The position numbers and the translations under genes are program-made. From the NCBI GenBank assembly GCA_018907035.1, contig JACCIC010000049.1, positions 1,676,001 through 1,740,000 of the forward strand: a stretch of 64,000 bases of DNA, read 5' to 3'. The notes below the pieces were generated by a model. It did not search any database and was not told where the DNA came from. It saw nothing but the letters and a program-made list of their open reading frames with translations. Origin of the DNA: Sycobia sp. Sy_11. Its lineage: Eukaryota; Arthropoda; Insecta; Hymenoptera; Epichrysomallidae. Of this stretch, positions 27,072-39,830 are shown piece after piece; positions within the stretch are counted from its first letter, which is position 1; each line of letters begins with the position of its first letter.

Positions 27072-27339
27072 CAAACTTGAAAGTACCAACATTAAAAATG
27101 TTTTTAACCAAGTCAGTCTAATTATGTCTGCTAATAAAATTAATTTTAATTTGTATATTTCTAATTTTATATTTCAAAATCGACATGGTGGAGGATGAAT
27201 TATAAGGGAAGACCGGTATTAGAATGATTATATTAATTTATAATATAAGACTTTGAGACCTATATTACAGATTTATTAGTTTGGTTTTAATCGATTGACT
27301 TTAGTAGAATTTCAAACCTATCAAATATTTTTATTGTCC

Positions 27340-27560
27340 ATTACAGTCTTTATCAAACAATACACATTTATGTGGTAATTATATAATGACAATCAAACTG
27401 TCCTTGTCTATGAATCTAAAATAAAAAACTGCTACTAAAAAATACAAAAAAAAGAACATATAAATGAATGATTATACCAGTTTTAGTAAAGGATAATCTG
27501 ACTGCCGCCACTACCATTAATGTGCCCTTATATCTACTTCGTTCAACTTTCTACAGAGGT
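27340..27560 (-). repeat. Interspersed repeat family R1, partial copy
   Basis: Same block order as 10,895-11,170 ('ttacagtctttatcaa', 'caatcaaactgtccttgtct', an A-rich centre, 'tagtaaaggataatctgactg') but the hammerhead-like end is missing or unrecognisable. Confidence 0.55.
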
Positions 27561-28504
27561 GATTATAAACAATCACACATAACAAGATGATTAGACAACA
27601 GTCTAATTGTTATTATATAATTATAAATACATTGTTTTAGAAAGAGTGCGAGACTGATAAAAATATATGTTTGTTCAGTTTACCATAGTCGACAAAAGTA
27701 CAATTTTAATTTGTCGTAGTTTTAATTTTATAATTTTTTATTACCTATACACGAACGTTTACTGATACATAATTCACTGATTCAAGCCGCAAGCTATTCA
27801 TCAAAATAATGTCTTTATGATTATTATATTTCAAAAATAGCTATATAAATCCTATGGGCTTTAACGTGTTTGAGCACCCCATAAATTGGATTCGATTCAT
27901 CGCCCCCAAGCATATATTTCACGTCGGCACGAGGACTCGGTCCCGCGCCCAACGACCTACATTTTCGTAATAAAGTTATGCGAGTCTATCGTGAACAGCA
28001 TCGGCATAACTCCCGCGTATGCGCTTGTTTCGTACGCAGTGGCAAATGATCCTCTTAAAATATTTTTTCCCGCCACCCTCTTCCTGCGGTATAGCAATAA
28101 TCTCGATGGGGGGGGGCGGGGGTGGAGAGCTAAAAAAAAAAAGAGAGAAATACTCGTCAGGGCACGTGGATAAAACCAATATAAGCTATTACAATGTATA
28201 CGGTTATACTCGAAACGACGCGGACACGGCGTGGCGGAATGATAGCGGGGAAGGGGTCGAGGGAAGTGTGCTATATATTTTCATGCCAAACAAAGGCCAG
28301 TGAACGATTGGAAGTGCGAGCGTCATCCTTCTTTTCCCCATTCGAGAGCAGGAGCGAGCCCGTGTTTGTCACCTTAAAAGCTCGAGCCATTAGCAGGTAT
28401 TATTACAGTACTGATCCGCCTCGCCGAGGGGCTCGACTTTGTGGAAGGCCCTAGCGGCTTGCTCTAACGAAAATTACAGAGAGTCGATGGGGAATTATAC
28501 AGTG

Positions 28505-28507
<3 letters not shown>

Positions 28508-28553
<46 letters not shown>
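28508..28553. repeat. (GA)n microsatellite
   Basis: About 46 bp of GA repeat. Confidence 0.95.
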
Positions 28554-28556
<3 letters not shown>

Positions 28557-28708
28557 ATAGAGAGACAGAGAGAGAAATGCATTTGTCGTTGAAAGAGCTT
28601 CAAACTAGATTTTGCTTTTTGCAGTGGTGCCTCGCGGCTATTTGAGCACGTCCCAGCACTCGTATAATCTTGTAATAATGAGGGGCTACTATAAGGATGT
28701 AAGGTTTC

Positions 28709-28710
<2 letters not shown>

Positions 28711-28755
<45 letters not shown>
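28711..28755. repeat. (CT)n microsatellite
   Basis: About 45 bp of CT repeat, followed by a C/T-rich imperfect tail to about 28,820. Confidence 0.95.
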
Positions 28756-28759
<4 letters not shown>

Positions 28760-28860
28760 CCTCTCTCTCTCTACCTCTCTCTCTACCTCTCTCTTTCTTT
28801 CTTTTTCTCGCTTTCTTCTTTCTGCTGTATCAACTTTTACTTACAAGCCCACATTAAAGT

Positions 28861-30860
28861 TCGCTCTCTTAATTAAACAGTGCGAATTGATTTTGAATTT
28901 AGAATAAAGTCTAGAAACCAAACATAGCATCTGAATCAGCTAGCAACAATGCAAAATAATTTTCTTCGACGAGCCTTCAAAGCTGTTAAGTTTTTTTAAG
29001 CCAGTGCACTTTGTAACCTTTTCGTTTTCTGTGTTTCTGTGTTTAAGTCTTTCCATACTCATTATAGAAAAACTACTAGGCAAATCTATTAAAATTTTTT
29101 TTAATACATACATGATTAAATAATTAAATTAGTAATTCGTTCAAAATAAATAGTTTGTAAATAAATTTTTAAAAATAAAAGTCTATTATCGTGAAAGGAT
29201 TTGTTAAAGACAGTATACATGACTTCAAAACTTGGATAACATTCACATTTTTCAGAGAATATAAATGAAATGAATCTAGCATAAAACCCCGTGCAGAAAT
29301 ATACTCGGCATATCACTAGTTCGGGCTAGATCCTAGTCAGTATTACTGATGATTTCCTCATGGTGGCAAAAGTCGCCAGATCCGGGTTAGATTTACCTTC
29401 GATCGTCTAATAATCGTCTTATATTAATTATTACTTTCTCAGCTTTATTCAGATTTCCTTATCTTTTATTGATGTTAGAAAGAAAAAGGTGTTTTGTATA
29501 GTCAAAAATTTACAAGCAGGAAAATTAAGAAAATGATTAAGCTTTTTATCTTAGATCTAGTCAGATTTCCTTAACTTCTTCCTAATTTGGAAAGGTGTGT
29601 GGGTGTGTGTGTGCGTGTGTATCAATAACAGAAAAATTAAATAAAAATTTAAGTAGTTATTAATTAACTGTAAAGATAGAGTATTTTTGCTAAAAATAGA
29701 CTTGTGATGTGCTTAATTGTTAAAACAAACAAAACTGCTTATAAAGTACTTCTAAACACTAAAATATCATGACAATCAAAGTCTGGAAATTAGATAGTAA
29801 ACAATAACCGAAGTCTTTACCATCTGAACGAACGTGTGTTTTATTACATTCCAAAATATGCCATTTGTTTAAGATATATGATAATAGATAATATGCTTGA
29901 AATACTTTAATTAAAGTTATAGATTTTTATTAAAATCTTAATAAGAGTTTCTTTATGAGACTAACATTTAAGTTTTAAAATGTTATAGTTGGTAGATACC
30001 CCGTATTAAAAAATATATTAAATATAAAGTCAACTTCGAACGTTTCATAAAGATTGAAACCAGAAAAAAATCCAGTAATAATATTAGGTTAGGTTAAAAT
30101 TTATTTGTAGAAAATTACGTAGACGATGTCATATCAAACAGATGACATAATAAAACACGTAGATCCTATCTGTCATGACAAAATCCATACCACACACTTA
30201 CCTAATTAAACTCTCTCGTTTTCTTAATGCAATTATTTCAAATAGACAGTGAAATAAACTTGGCGAATATATAGATTATCAAAGAATTTAAAGACTAAAG
30301 TATGTAAAAATATGAGTGTAAGTGTAACAAGTAAGCATGTTGTTGTACATACAAGTTATAAAACCACACGCAAACTTTGAGAAAGTCATATTTATTCCTT
30401 AAAAGCAAGTCTGAAGAGTTAAGAAAATTCAAACGTATGTGAATATATTATCCACGTGTGGAGAATAATAATAATAATAATTAATATATCATAAATACTA
30501 GTAAAATTTAAGTTAGTATAGTAGTAAAGGTAAGTAAAACATGAAGCAATGTTATATTTTGAATGTAAAATTAATTGATAATATATGCTTTAGATAAAAT
30601 AGGATGATACAAATACATAAATATAAGATAATTGATTTCATTCGACGCTAATATTAATGTTTGCAATATAAGTAAAATGAAAATAAATCTCAGAAGGAAG
30701 TTGCATTCAGATTGGAACGCGAAAAGTGATTTTAATTTTAGTGTCTTTTTTAAATTATTCGAAGTTCAAGGGGTATATTTTAAATAATTCGCATTCAAAT
30801 GTATATCGCTTTAATTCCAACAACCATGCATCATACAATTTAAGACCAGCGGAATTGTGT
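28861..30860. other. AT-rich stretch, no gene seen
   Basis: Contains repeat R2 copy B (29,285-29,590) and a short TTAGG-type pair ('attaggttaggtt' near 30,083). No coding region recognised. Confidence 0.5.
29285..29590 (-). repeat. Interspersed repeat family R2, copy B
   Basis: On the minus strand it matches copy C closely: 'ttaaggaaatctgactaga', 'aaggaaatctgaataaagct', 'agtaataattaatataagac', 'atactgactaggatctagc', 'gaactagtgatatgcc'. Boundaries are approximate. Confidence 0.65.
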
Positions 30861-31610
30861 TAACACCTGCTATGTCACGCGCAATTCAAAAACTCCGTAC
30901 GAATATAAACTGAAAAACTCATGCAAACCTTTTTGTCCAGAAAAAAGTTTGCCAAACATCCGCGTGAATTATACCCCGAAATACGTCCCGCCCGTCGAAA
31001 TCGCCGAAGGCCCGGCCTTTGATAAAGTGTGCATGATCCCCTGAAATGATTAACACGTCGATGCGCATCCGTAACGCCACCTCGACCAAGGGGCAATTAT
31101 ACATATTTGTATATTATATATATATATATACGTCGTCGTCAGAGTAGACGGCGTCGACGCGTGTGGTGCGCGTGCGACGCGGAACGCCGCATATGCCTCA
31201 GCGGCAGAAACCAAAGCTGGCGCCGCCCTCGTTCCCCTGCGCCCCGGTACCGGGATGACGATATCAATGTCGCCGCGGGACACTGACTCTGACAGCGTAA
31301 TTATCTCCTTTTGCGCCTTGCGGTTGGACACCCGCTACCCCTTCGAAATATCGCCGTCTTCGCCGTCGCGGTCGTCGTCCGCGTCCCCTCGCCGGTTAAG
31401 CGCGCTATTATATGGTCCGCGTAGAAGTGGAAGGGGAAAAGGGGGCGCTCCAACCGACTATGGCAGTCAAAAGTGACGCCGCGCCCCCGCAACAAGAGGA
31501 GAGTATGAGATTAGCATTGCCGCTTTATGAAGCGGCAAGAAGTGAATTTTATGAGAGCAGCGCTGATGGTTTAAAGATCAATGAAATTCGCGTATAAACA
31601 TTCATATAGG
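30860..31610. other. GC-rich island
   Basis: About 0.75 kb of CpG-rich DNA with stop-poor frames on both strands and no motif. A short (AT) run is at 31,118-31,130. Candidate regulatory DNA; an exon of an unrecognised gene cannot be excluded. Confidence 0.4.
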
Positions 31611-32585
31611 CATTTTCGACGATGGCAAATATAATATCCACTGCGTCTCAATGTTACTGAGACAATTTGTTTCTAATTCAGGATGTAGAGAAATTTAGAA
31701 AATGATCGTAGAATTCTACGATTATCTGTAATCAACAGCGAAAAGGTCCTCTCGAAACCGATGTCAGAAATTGAGTTATTTATTTAAAGATATTTGTATT
31801 CTCACAGATATAGTTACATGGCTAATAAAAAGTCGAAGAGCCGAATAGTGACAATAACGTATTTTCTTTTAAATTCGTGAGAACTGAAATGGTTTTATTC
31901 CTTCAAAAGCGAAGACTTATAGAGGTGAATAATTTGATAACAGTCGTGCATTTATTATTATTCTTATTTATTCGTTTCTGAAAATAAGTTATCAAATAAC
32001 TTATAGCTAGAAAACTAAATCAACTTATTGAAATATGTTAATTTATATTAAAGGACTTTCATTATAATTACAGTTGTTTTGTGTAATACACAAGAGGCCA
32101 TAGCATTCGGGTCGTGGAGTTGGCTCAAATTAGTTGAGATATGTCTGATTAGAATTGATAGATCTTAAAACCTAACTTTGTCTGTTTCCCAAGATATTTT
32201 ACTGTATAGTTTTTCAACTCTGTAGTTTTCCAATAAATTACTCTTTTAGTGAATAATAAGTGTTTAAATGTCGAGCAAATCATTACATATATATTATTAA
32301 TAATTGTTAACAAATTAAACTAATTATTTAATTTATAAGAATGTATGATTTGTTCTTATATTTATTTTACTGGTTGTATATGGGATGCCGAATATCAATA
32401 ACTTCATCTTTGAGTAATATGTGATGATTCAGGTTATATTTAACATCGACATATGATACTTGAGAATTGTATGTTAAATTTCTATGATGAATTACATTTA
32501 CGTATGTAACAACCTTAAAATTTATTATATAAAAGTATATAGAAACCATACTATTTGAAAAAATATGTATACATTGTACTTATAG

Positions 32586-32586
<1 letters not shown>

Positions 32587-32640
<54 letters not shown>
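32587..32640. repeat. (AT)n microsatellite
   Basis: About 54 bp of AT repeat. Confidence 0.95.
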
Positions 32641-32644
<4 letters not shown>

Positions 32645-33929
32645 TGGAGTTTATTTCAGGAAGTCCTAAAAGTCAGAATGAAAACAATATTTTAAGAGCT
32701 GCAGCCTGCATCCATACACGATTTTCATTATTATTCATTATTTTCAAATCTGGAGTATTGATATCTTGGGAAAGGTACATCATTAGGTGTTAAAACTACG
32801 AAGGGGCCATCGATGAGGTAATCAGAGATACCTCGACCGATTTTCACCAAATCCATCACCCGAATGTCACGGCCCCTCCTTGGTAAGTATATCTTTACAA
32901 TATATATATTTAGTTCCTTGTGAAGTACTCTTTCATTTATTGATTAACCATTTCACTGTTATTATTCTATCTGTAGAATGATTTTCACTGTTCTGTGTTT
33001 ATATGAAAAATAATTTCCAACATCAATTTCCAAAAATAATTTCTGTGAATAAAAAATCTAAATAAATTATTCACTTTCTTATAAAGAGCCGAGCACTTTG
33101 CACATACCTTACAAAGAATGATTCATGTAATAAAAATGAATCAAATGAAAATGATCGGTTAGCGAAAAGAAAATTTTTAAATAAAGTTGAAGTTAAGAAA
33201 ATAATAAATAAGAGAGGCCCAGTAAAGATGAATATTTAGTAATTTATATAAACCTTGAAAATCTTAAAATGTCTCTGGTTATTAAATAATATATAGCAGG
33301 TTCTATATTACTGTAGATACTCTGACACTTTTTCTACATAAGTTTCTTATTTCCACTGTCTGATAAATATTTTTACTTTCAAATTATAAGTCAAAATGAA
33401 TACTTTTCAATCCATAATTATAAATTGGAAGGAAAATCTAACTTTTTATTAAAGGCACGGGACACGATTGTATAAATGTTTTTCTCCCAACTCCGTACTC
33501 TCGCCAAGAATCTGATAAAAAGAAAACTTTATTATCCCCTGTGATACTCGAGCTCATCCTTCCTTTGCACAAAATTAGAATATGCTTTTATAGATATCAG
33601 ATCCAGACGCAAGATTTTTATTTTAATTATACTGTAGTTCGTGTCTTTAGGCGAAGATTTACACGGACTCGCTTATATGCATAAATATATAGTACTTATT
33701 TATAATCAGTTTATTAAAAAAAAAATTAAAAAAAATACGAGAATTTTTTTTATTTATTTTTCAATTTATCAAAGAACCCATTATTAATTAAAAATGTATT
33801 ATATTTACATAAACTTTTAGTTTTTTTTTATGTCTTGGCTTTACATTAGTTCTATGTGTATATATATTTTTCCTCACTCTAACCTACAAATCGCACCTTC
33901 ACCGCTTGATTCCGGTTCTCATGAGGAAA

Positions 33930-34056
33930 AATATAGTCCTTACCTAGTACGAAAAGGCTTTTTTACGAACCTCGTTACAACCCTCGGCTTCGCCTCGGAC
34001 CGCAAACTTCTCGTTTCGTAAATAAAGCCTTTCCATACTCGGTAAGAAATATACTA
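33930..34056. repeat. Imperfect palindrome (foldback element)
   Basis: Left arm ('agtccttacctagtacgaa', 'aaggcttttttacgaa', 33,935-33,970) pairs with the right arm ('ttcgtaaataaagcc', 'tttccatactcggtaagaa', about 34,014-34,048) around a roughly 40-base GC-rich centre containing 'cctcggcttcgcctcgg'. It looks like a small foldback/MITE-like repeat. The 63-codon frame across it is not a gene. Confidence 0.55.
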
Positions 34057-35089
34057 TTCCTTAATTAGACAATTTTAATATTTAATTTTATAAAAATGAG
34101 CATTCAATTTGAAATAAATTCTTTTTTTCGTTGAAATGACTATATTTATTCACATGAGCTTTTTTTAAACCGATAATCAATTTTTTTTAATGTTACAATT
34201 ATTATTTGTGGACATTGTTTAATGTACAGTTTGCATGCTTTTTTAAAACTATAAGTCTGGGAGTTCAGAATTCCGATAAATTGGACCAAACATCTTATCC
34301 ACCTATACTTCTTAGATGCACACAACTGCGACTAGGCTATGACCATTATTACATGCAAACTTCTTTTGATCAACTACATGAATTGATTGCTTGACCAAAT
34401 AGATATTTATATAGTTATTGTTATATCTCATTTTTTTATTACATCAATCGAAATTGGCAAATAAACATTTACTAAATTAACTATTATTTATGTATTTTTC
34501 AACGATTGATCGAGATGCTTTAATTTTGTAACTTAATTTTCTACATTTCATTTGTTGATAATTCCACGTTTTAATATATAATATTTGAAACATTTTTGAA
34601 CATGATAATAACTACCGAATTCATCGTTCATATTTTAAATATGTTCATCGTAAATTATTTTTAATTACTTCGATGATCCTTGCAAATGAATTAGTAATTA
34701 ATTAATGATATTTTACAAATTTAAACTTACTTGCTTTAATTTAATATTTCACAATGAATAATTTAATTTCGACACAATCTAATCTATTTCAACGTTCTCA
34801 TAATACCAATGCTTATACAAAGTGCTCGAGTCAAAATCAATTTTTAAAAATCCTTACAATTAAATGAACTTCCTTTAAAGGCAGTTTTACTTCGACGCAG
34901 ACTTTTAATTGATTGTTACAGCATACGCTCCAGTATTTTATCATGTAAATAATAAATTACTAATTTGCAAATAAATTCGCATCCTGGTATATAATGAGCC
35001 AAGGGGACGAAGAACTATTCTTTGAGCTTATTAGAAAAATTAATATATTTCGTTAACCGTAATAGGTTGCTTTCTTTGAAGAATTTAAA

Positions 35090-35187
35090 CAGCTCGACTA
35101 TTCGGGAAAAGCATAAAAGCTCACTTTCCTAATGAGGATCAACCCCTCCCCCCGGTTAGATCAAACGACGTGCTACGCTCGCTGTTC

Positions 35188-35239
<52 letters not shown>

Positions 35240-35540
35240 CCGTTATATATATATGTACGCGAGGTTATTCGCGTTTGCTGATGCGTACATTTCGTGGTGT
35301 TAGTAACAGAGGCAGTTGTCAAAGCCCGCGAGCGCAGCACACCTGTCAGGTTGAAATATAATCAAGAAAATCAAAGGAAAGAGACGCGCCACCGGTGCTC
35401 TCTCGGGTGAAAGATTTCGCACCGCGTCCGCCCTCCCGCTTGAACGCAAAAGCTTGGGCATGCGCTGTACAACAAACGCGAATGAATAATAATGGATTGT
35501 TTTCTGCGAGAGCTGCGCGCGATGAATATATTGAGTATAA
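35090..35540. other. GC-rich island with (CT)n
   Basis: CpG-rich DNA starting just before the (CT)n tract at 35,189-35,233. No exon recognised despite several overlapping frames on both strands. Confidence 0.4.
35189..35233. repeat. (CT)n microsatellite
   Basis: About 45 bp of CT repeat. Confidence 0.95.
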
Positions 35541-35807
35541 ATATATATATATAGTATCCGGTAACAAAAAAGTTTATATAATAGGTAACTAAACATATTT
35601 TTATTTTGTGATTTAACAAAAGTTATTTTCATCATGTTCATATATAAAAATTTACTTAAAATTTTTGTTATTTTTTCGTATCTTTATCTGTTAATTGTTT
35701 TTTTTTTCGTTATACTCCACTTTAAATCGATGACATAATCTTAAAAACCTTCTATAACGTTTAAAGTATATATATGCTTTAAAGTTATAGGACGTGTTCA
35801 AATTTAA

Positions 35808-35832
35808 TGTGTGTGTGTGTGTGTGTGTGTGT
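35808..35832. repeat. (TG)n microsatellite
   Basis: About 25 bp of TG repeat. Confidence 0.9.
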
Positions 35833-37299
35833 ATGTATTTAAATTAAGACTATTAGAAAAAAATTAGGAAAAAAACAATTTTCAGAACATCGTATCGGTT
35901 TTATTGTTTTTTCAATGAAGGGTTAAAAGAGACTTATTGATCTTTCCATTATATTTTTGATTATTTCTCATATCTTTAAAATATATTACGTGAAATCGAA
36001 TTTCATATTTTCAACCATAACATTAGAAAAAGATTCGCAACTTGCTCGGGCTTAAATATTTTCTTTTACTTTTTAAATTTTCAACTAAAGTTTAAAAACT
36101 ACAACAGCCCTATCCCAAAATAAAGAAAAAAGTTTCATTATAATTTTGTGTTTTTATTTTTAAAATTTCTACCGCTGCTCAACTTGCAGAATCGTTTTTT
36201 AATAAAGCGGGAAGTAAGGGTTCCACTAATCAACCTTTTGCTTCAATTAACTTTTGTTTCGATTTATGGAAAAATCTATCTATGCTGTTGTAAATTGCGA
36301 AACTTTTAAAACTTTTCTGAATAATAACAAATTTTGTAACAATTTATGACTTTATGTTCCAAACGTTGTAAAGACGACAGGAAACTCGAAGCACGACTTT
36401 TTTTACACTCTTGGTGAATTAACTTTATGACGCCCTAGAAAATTGTTAGACGATCATATCTAATTTTAGATAAGCTAATTTAGGACTACAAAAAAGTTAT
36501 GAACGACATAACTAAGAAGGTTTAAAGTGCGCATCTATCGATGATGGCCGTAAAAAAAGGTATATATAAACTACTATTGTAAATGTACTCCTCTTTCTCT
36601 GTCGAAACCTTAACAGCAAAGGCTAAATAATCTCCTAATGCTTGCGGTAAACACGATGAAATTGTTTGAAGTGATTAATATTTGACTGGTTTACACTGAA
36701 ATCGTAAACACTAGATCGGTTATAATTTATTCTTCTATTTTATTTTTTTTCACTGTGGCAAACTAATGGACAATAACAATTTACCACACAATATCTCATC
36801 AACAAAAGACTTTCCATCAATAAATAATTGTTATATCTGCAGCATATAAGTCTTAGTATCTATACTACTTTTCTTCGCTCAATCGTTTTTTTAATAGATA
36901 CTTTGCAATTTACGCATTATTAATCTCTTTTTTCGTCCAATCATTTTTTTTAACAGATACTTTACAGTTTACGACGTGCTCATGTCAAAAATTGAAACAA
37001 ACAAAAGCGCATATTTTTCGAATTTTTTATGAAATAAAACAAAATTACATAGTTACATGCAATATTCATGATAGAACCCGGATACAAAAAAACGAGGAAA
37101 AATATAAATATTCGAAAAAAATGAAGTATCGGTACGTTTGACAATAATCCAAAAAACCCAAAAATCCAATCCTTCCGTGCGTCGAATTGTTACACAATGA
37201 CACAGATCGATCTATATAATACATTTTTGATACTTTTTTATATGCAAAAAGAAGTGTCCCACATGTAACTATTCTATTAGAATATAAGTATACTTAAAA

Positions 37300-37555
37300 T
37301 TAAGAAAGACTAACTAGACTGAAAACAGAAAGCTTATAATCATTTCTATAGACGTAAAATTTACGTCAGTAAAATTTAAGGAAATCTGAATAGATCAGTG
37401 AGAGTAATAATTAACATAAGATGGTTGTTAAATAATCGATGGAAATCTAATTTGGATCTGTCGAGTATTACGTACTCGAGAAAATCATCAAAAATACTGA
37501 CTAGGATCTAGCGTGAACTAGAGATATGTCAAGGATATTTCTACATGGATCAAGA
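37300..37555 (+). repeat. Interspersed repeat family R2, copy C
   Basis: Closest to copy B. Shared blocks: 'agtaataattaacataaga', 'atactgactaggatctagcg', 'gaactagagatatgtcaagg', 'atatttctacatgg'. Same orientation as copy A. Confidence 0.65.
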
Positions 37556-37829
37556 ATGTAAATGTGTACATAATATTTATGAAAGATTGCGAGCTCTGAA
37601 GGAAAAGGTATGCCTATAAATAACGATTACAATTATATATTAAAAGTCCTACATGGATTTCACACTATAAACGTCATCTTATACTTTTATCCTTTAAAAT
37701 CTCTGCATTTTTCCATCGAGCTTCATTTCCAATTTCCATGGCTCCGTAAGGGTAATTTTTTAAATGAAAACCAGTCGCATTCGGAAATCGCCTTCTCCAT
37801 GATTCCGTATAGGTGTTCGATGCTTCGGG

Positions 37830-38170
37830 TTACAATGCACGCATCTTATGTGTAAAACAATTAAAGTAATACGCGGATGTATGTAGGGGATCGTGCTAAC
37901 AAAATATCCCGCTCCAGGGTAGTCGGTGGATGAAAGTAGACGAAGCAGTGTATATATGTGTGAGATCTTCTCGCTATTCACGTGCGTGCGCCAACGTGCA
38001 TTACGCAAAGTGACAGCTCGAGCATCATTGCTGGGGTGTTACCAGGCAGGAAGCCAACCCGGGATTTCGCTCGCCGGTGCCGGCTCGGCTTGATTAAAGG
38101 CCGCCGCGGGGATTTGAACAGCTCGCCTAAAGCTGCCTATATATATATATATATACATGGAGTTGGGGGT
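37830..38170. other. GC-rich island
   Basis: About 340 bp of higher GC, ending at a short AT run near 38,138-38,154. No gene recognised. Confidence 0.35.
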
Positions 38171-38729
38171 GTTGCGGAAAATAGCTTTTGCATTATCTAT
38201 ACGAAGATGTTTAGCCTTTTATATATACTTTACCGCCCATTGTATCGTTGCTGCTGTTTGTAATAATTTCCGAAGCCATATAATAGGCACGTTCTTATAA
38301 AATTGTGATATAACAAAGTAAAGCAGAGGAGGTTTTCTTGCTCCTTTTTTCAGAGAATAATCAATAAAGAGATATCGTGATAAATTGATAAAAGTCGTAT
38401 TTTTTAATTTAAAAATGATTCAATGATCTTTTGTAAAATATCATTATTAGTGAATTTAACGAAGTAGTATAATGCTCAATAGTATTTTCTATAACTGAAA
38501 ATATGGTTGCACCAAATCTTACGTCAACGTAATCTTCAACAATTCTTATTACTTCATATAAGTATGACATCATGACAACAAAACATAAATCTAGTTTTTA
38601 TTTCATTTTTAATTGAACCGATAGAAATACCAGTTTCGATATGAATTGATTGTAAATTGTTCCAACGTCTACAAGGCCTACTTATATAGTAGCAAAAATA
38701 CTTTGTATTATAATTAAATTCTAGCAATA

Positions 38730-39830
38730 CTGTAATCTAGCAATATCTCAGTTTATCTAGAAAATTGTTTGACATTGAAAAAAATACTCTTATTTTTATC
38801 ATAATAAATATAATTGTTATTAAATAGATTGAAAATAAGCATCGCATCATACAGAATAATTGTAGACAATTGACTCTTGAAACCCTAAAATCAACGCTCA
38901 TATCAATGGTAGTCGTGTTTGTCATATTTGATAAGAGAAGGAGTTTTAGAGGACAAGAAACTCAGTAGCTTCTTGAGAATAAAAATTATATATTAAATAA
39001 TCTCTTTAAATTCGGACGTACCATAATCATTAGATGATCAAATTATCGACTCATACGTAATGATATGGACACCAAAGGGGCTATGAAATATAAAGCCGAG
39101 ATTGAAGATATAATCTAATTGAGATAAATTATAATTTCGTCATTATAGTCATAAATTAGAGGAAAGTAACTCTCAAGGTATGGATACGACTTTGCATTTA
39201 CTACGATTCAAAGTTAAATAGTTCCTATTTTATTTGAAGCTTGGGACAATTTTTAGGAATAATATATTGGCAAAAAGTCTTAATGTCATCGGCATGATGT
39301 AATAAAGATGCATACATGCGACTAGTAAGATCATAAATAAATAAAATAAATAAATGTGGTTTTAAGTGATAATATCGAGTTACACCGGATGGAATATCTA
39401 AGATTACGTGTCATTTACCTCTATAACTTGTCTACTTTATTTATACATAGATTACTTATAGTATAGATCTATTGATAAATCTATGCTGTATTATATTGCA
39501 ATAAGCTCAGATAAATAATCCTTTAACTTCGCTGCAATAAGAGTGTTCAAAGTTTTTGAAAATGAGTCCAATGTAGAATTGGAACTATAGTTATCAACTT
39601 CGTTAACATTATCATTCTTGCATAACTCGTAAACACAACAGCATCCTTCTCCGTCAGAATCGAATAATACTTTGTTAAATAAAATCATCGACGGTTTAAT
39701 GAAATACATAATATAAATTACTTGAATTAAATACATGAGAATGGCATGTAGACCGTTAGTGAAAGTGTTATCACTTAATATCCCGACATACTTAATATCA
39801 GGTACATAAATCAAAAGATGATCAAGTGCA
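38730..39830 (-). mobile_element. Jockey/CR1-like non-LTR retrotransposon relic
   Basis: Read on the minus strand. A 107-codon open frame (39,814-39,491) resembles the end of an apurinic-like endonuclease domain (VPDIKYVGILSD, FTNGLHAIL, LFDSDGEGCCCVYE, LCKND). Next, at about 39,390-39,230, comes a reverse transcriptase block with LFILFIYDL and HHADDIKTF, the latter matching the catalytic F/YADD motif with His for Phe/Tyr. A C-terminal piece at 38,925-38,737 (DFRVSRVN, NNFLDKL) fits the tail of these elements. The stretch between endonuclease and ADD motif is too short, so most of the reverse transcriptase N-terminal half is deleted. Several stops are present. Clade assignment is tentative. 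Confidence 0.7.

Larger units (their letters stand above)
26547..27880. other. AT-rich stretch with (AT)n and an R1 fragment
   Basis: (AT)n at about 27,025-27,070. A diverged R1 copy at 27,340-27,560. No gene seen. Confidence 0.5.
27880..28860. other. GC-rich island with inverted GA and CT microsatellites
   Basis: GC-rich DNA with a G9-type run near 28,109-28,125, a (GA)n tract at 28,508-28,553 and an opposite (CT)n tract at 28,711-28,755. The two dinucleotide tracts are reverse complements about 160 bp apart, so RNA from either strand could fold back. No gene recognised. Confidence 0.5.
31611..35090. other. AT-rich stretch with (AT)n and a foldback
   Basis: (AT)n at 32,587-32,640, a modest GC-richer patch at 32,800-32,885, and an imperfect inverted repeat at 33,930-34,056. 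No gene recognised. Confidence 0.5.
35541..37830. other. AT-rich stretch with (TG)n and an R2 copy
   Basis: (TG)n at 35,808-35,832 and R2 copy C at 37,300-37,555. No gene recognised. Confidence 0.5.

Noticed and set aside
27886..28454. Three overlapping + frames as a gene
   Set aside because: Mutually overlapping frames in a GC-rich island, with G and A homopolymers; no splice or domain evidence.
28501..28755. Possible CRISPR-like or satellite array
   Set aside because: Only GA and CT dinucleotide runs; no spaced direct repeats with unique spacers.
30078..30096. Telomere-type TTAGG repeats
   Set aside because: Only about two adjacent units; too short to mean anything beyond a common insect word.
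39491..39814. 107-codon minus-strand frame as a novel small gene
   Set aside because: Content and position fit the endonuclease part of a LINE whose reverse transcriptase motif lies just downstream.
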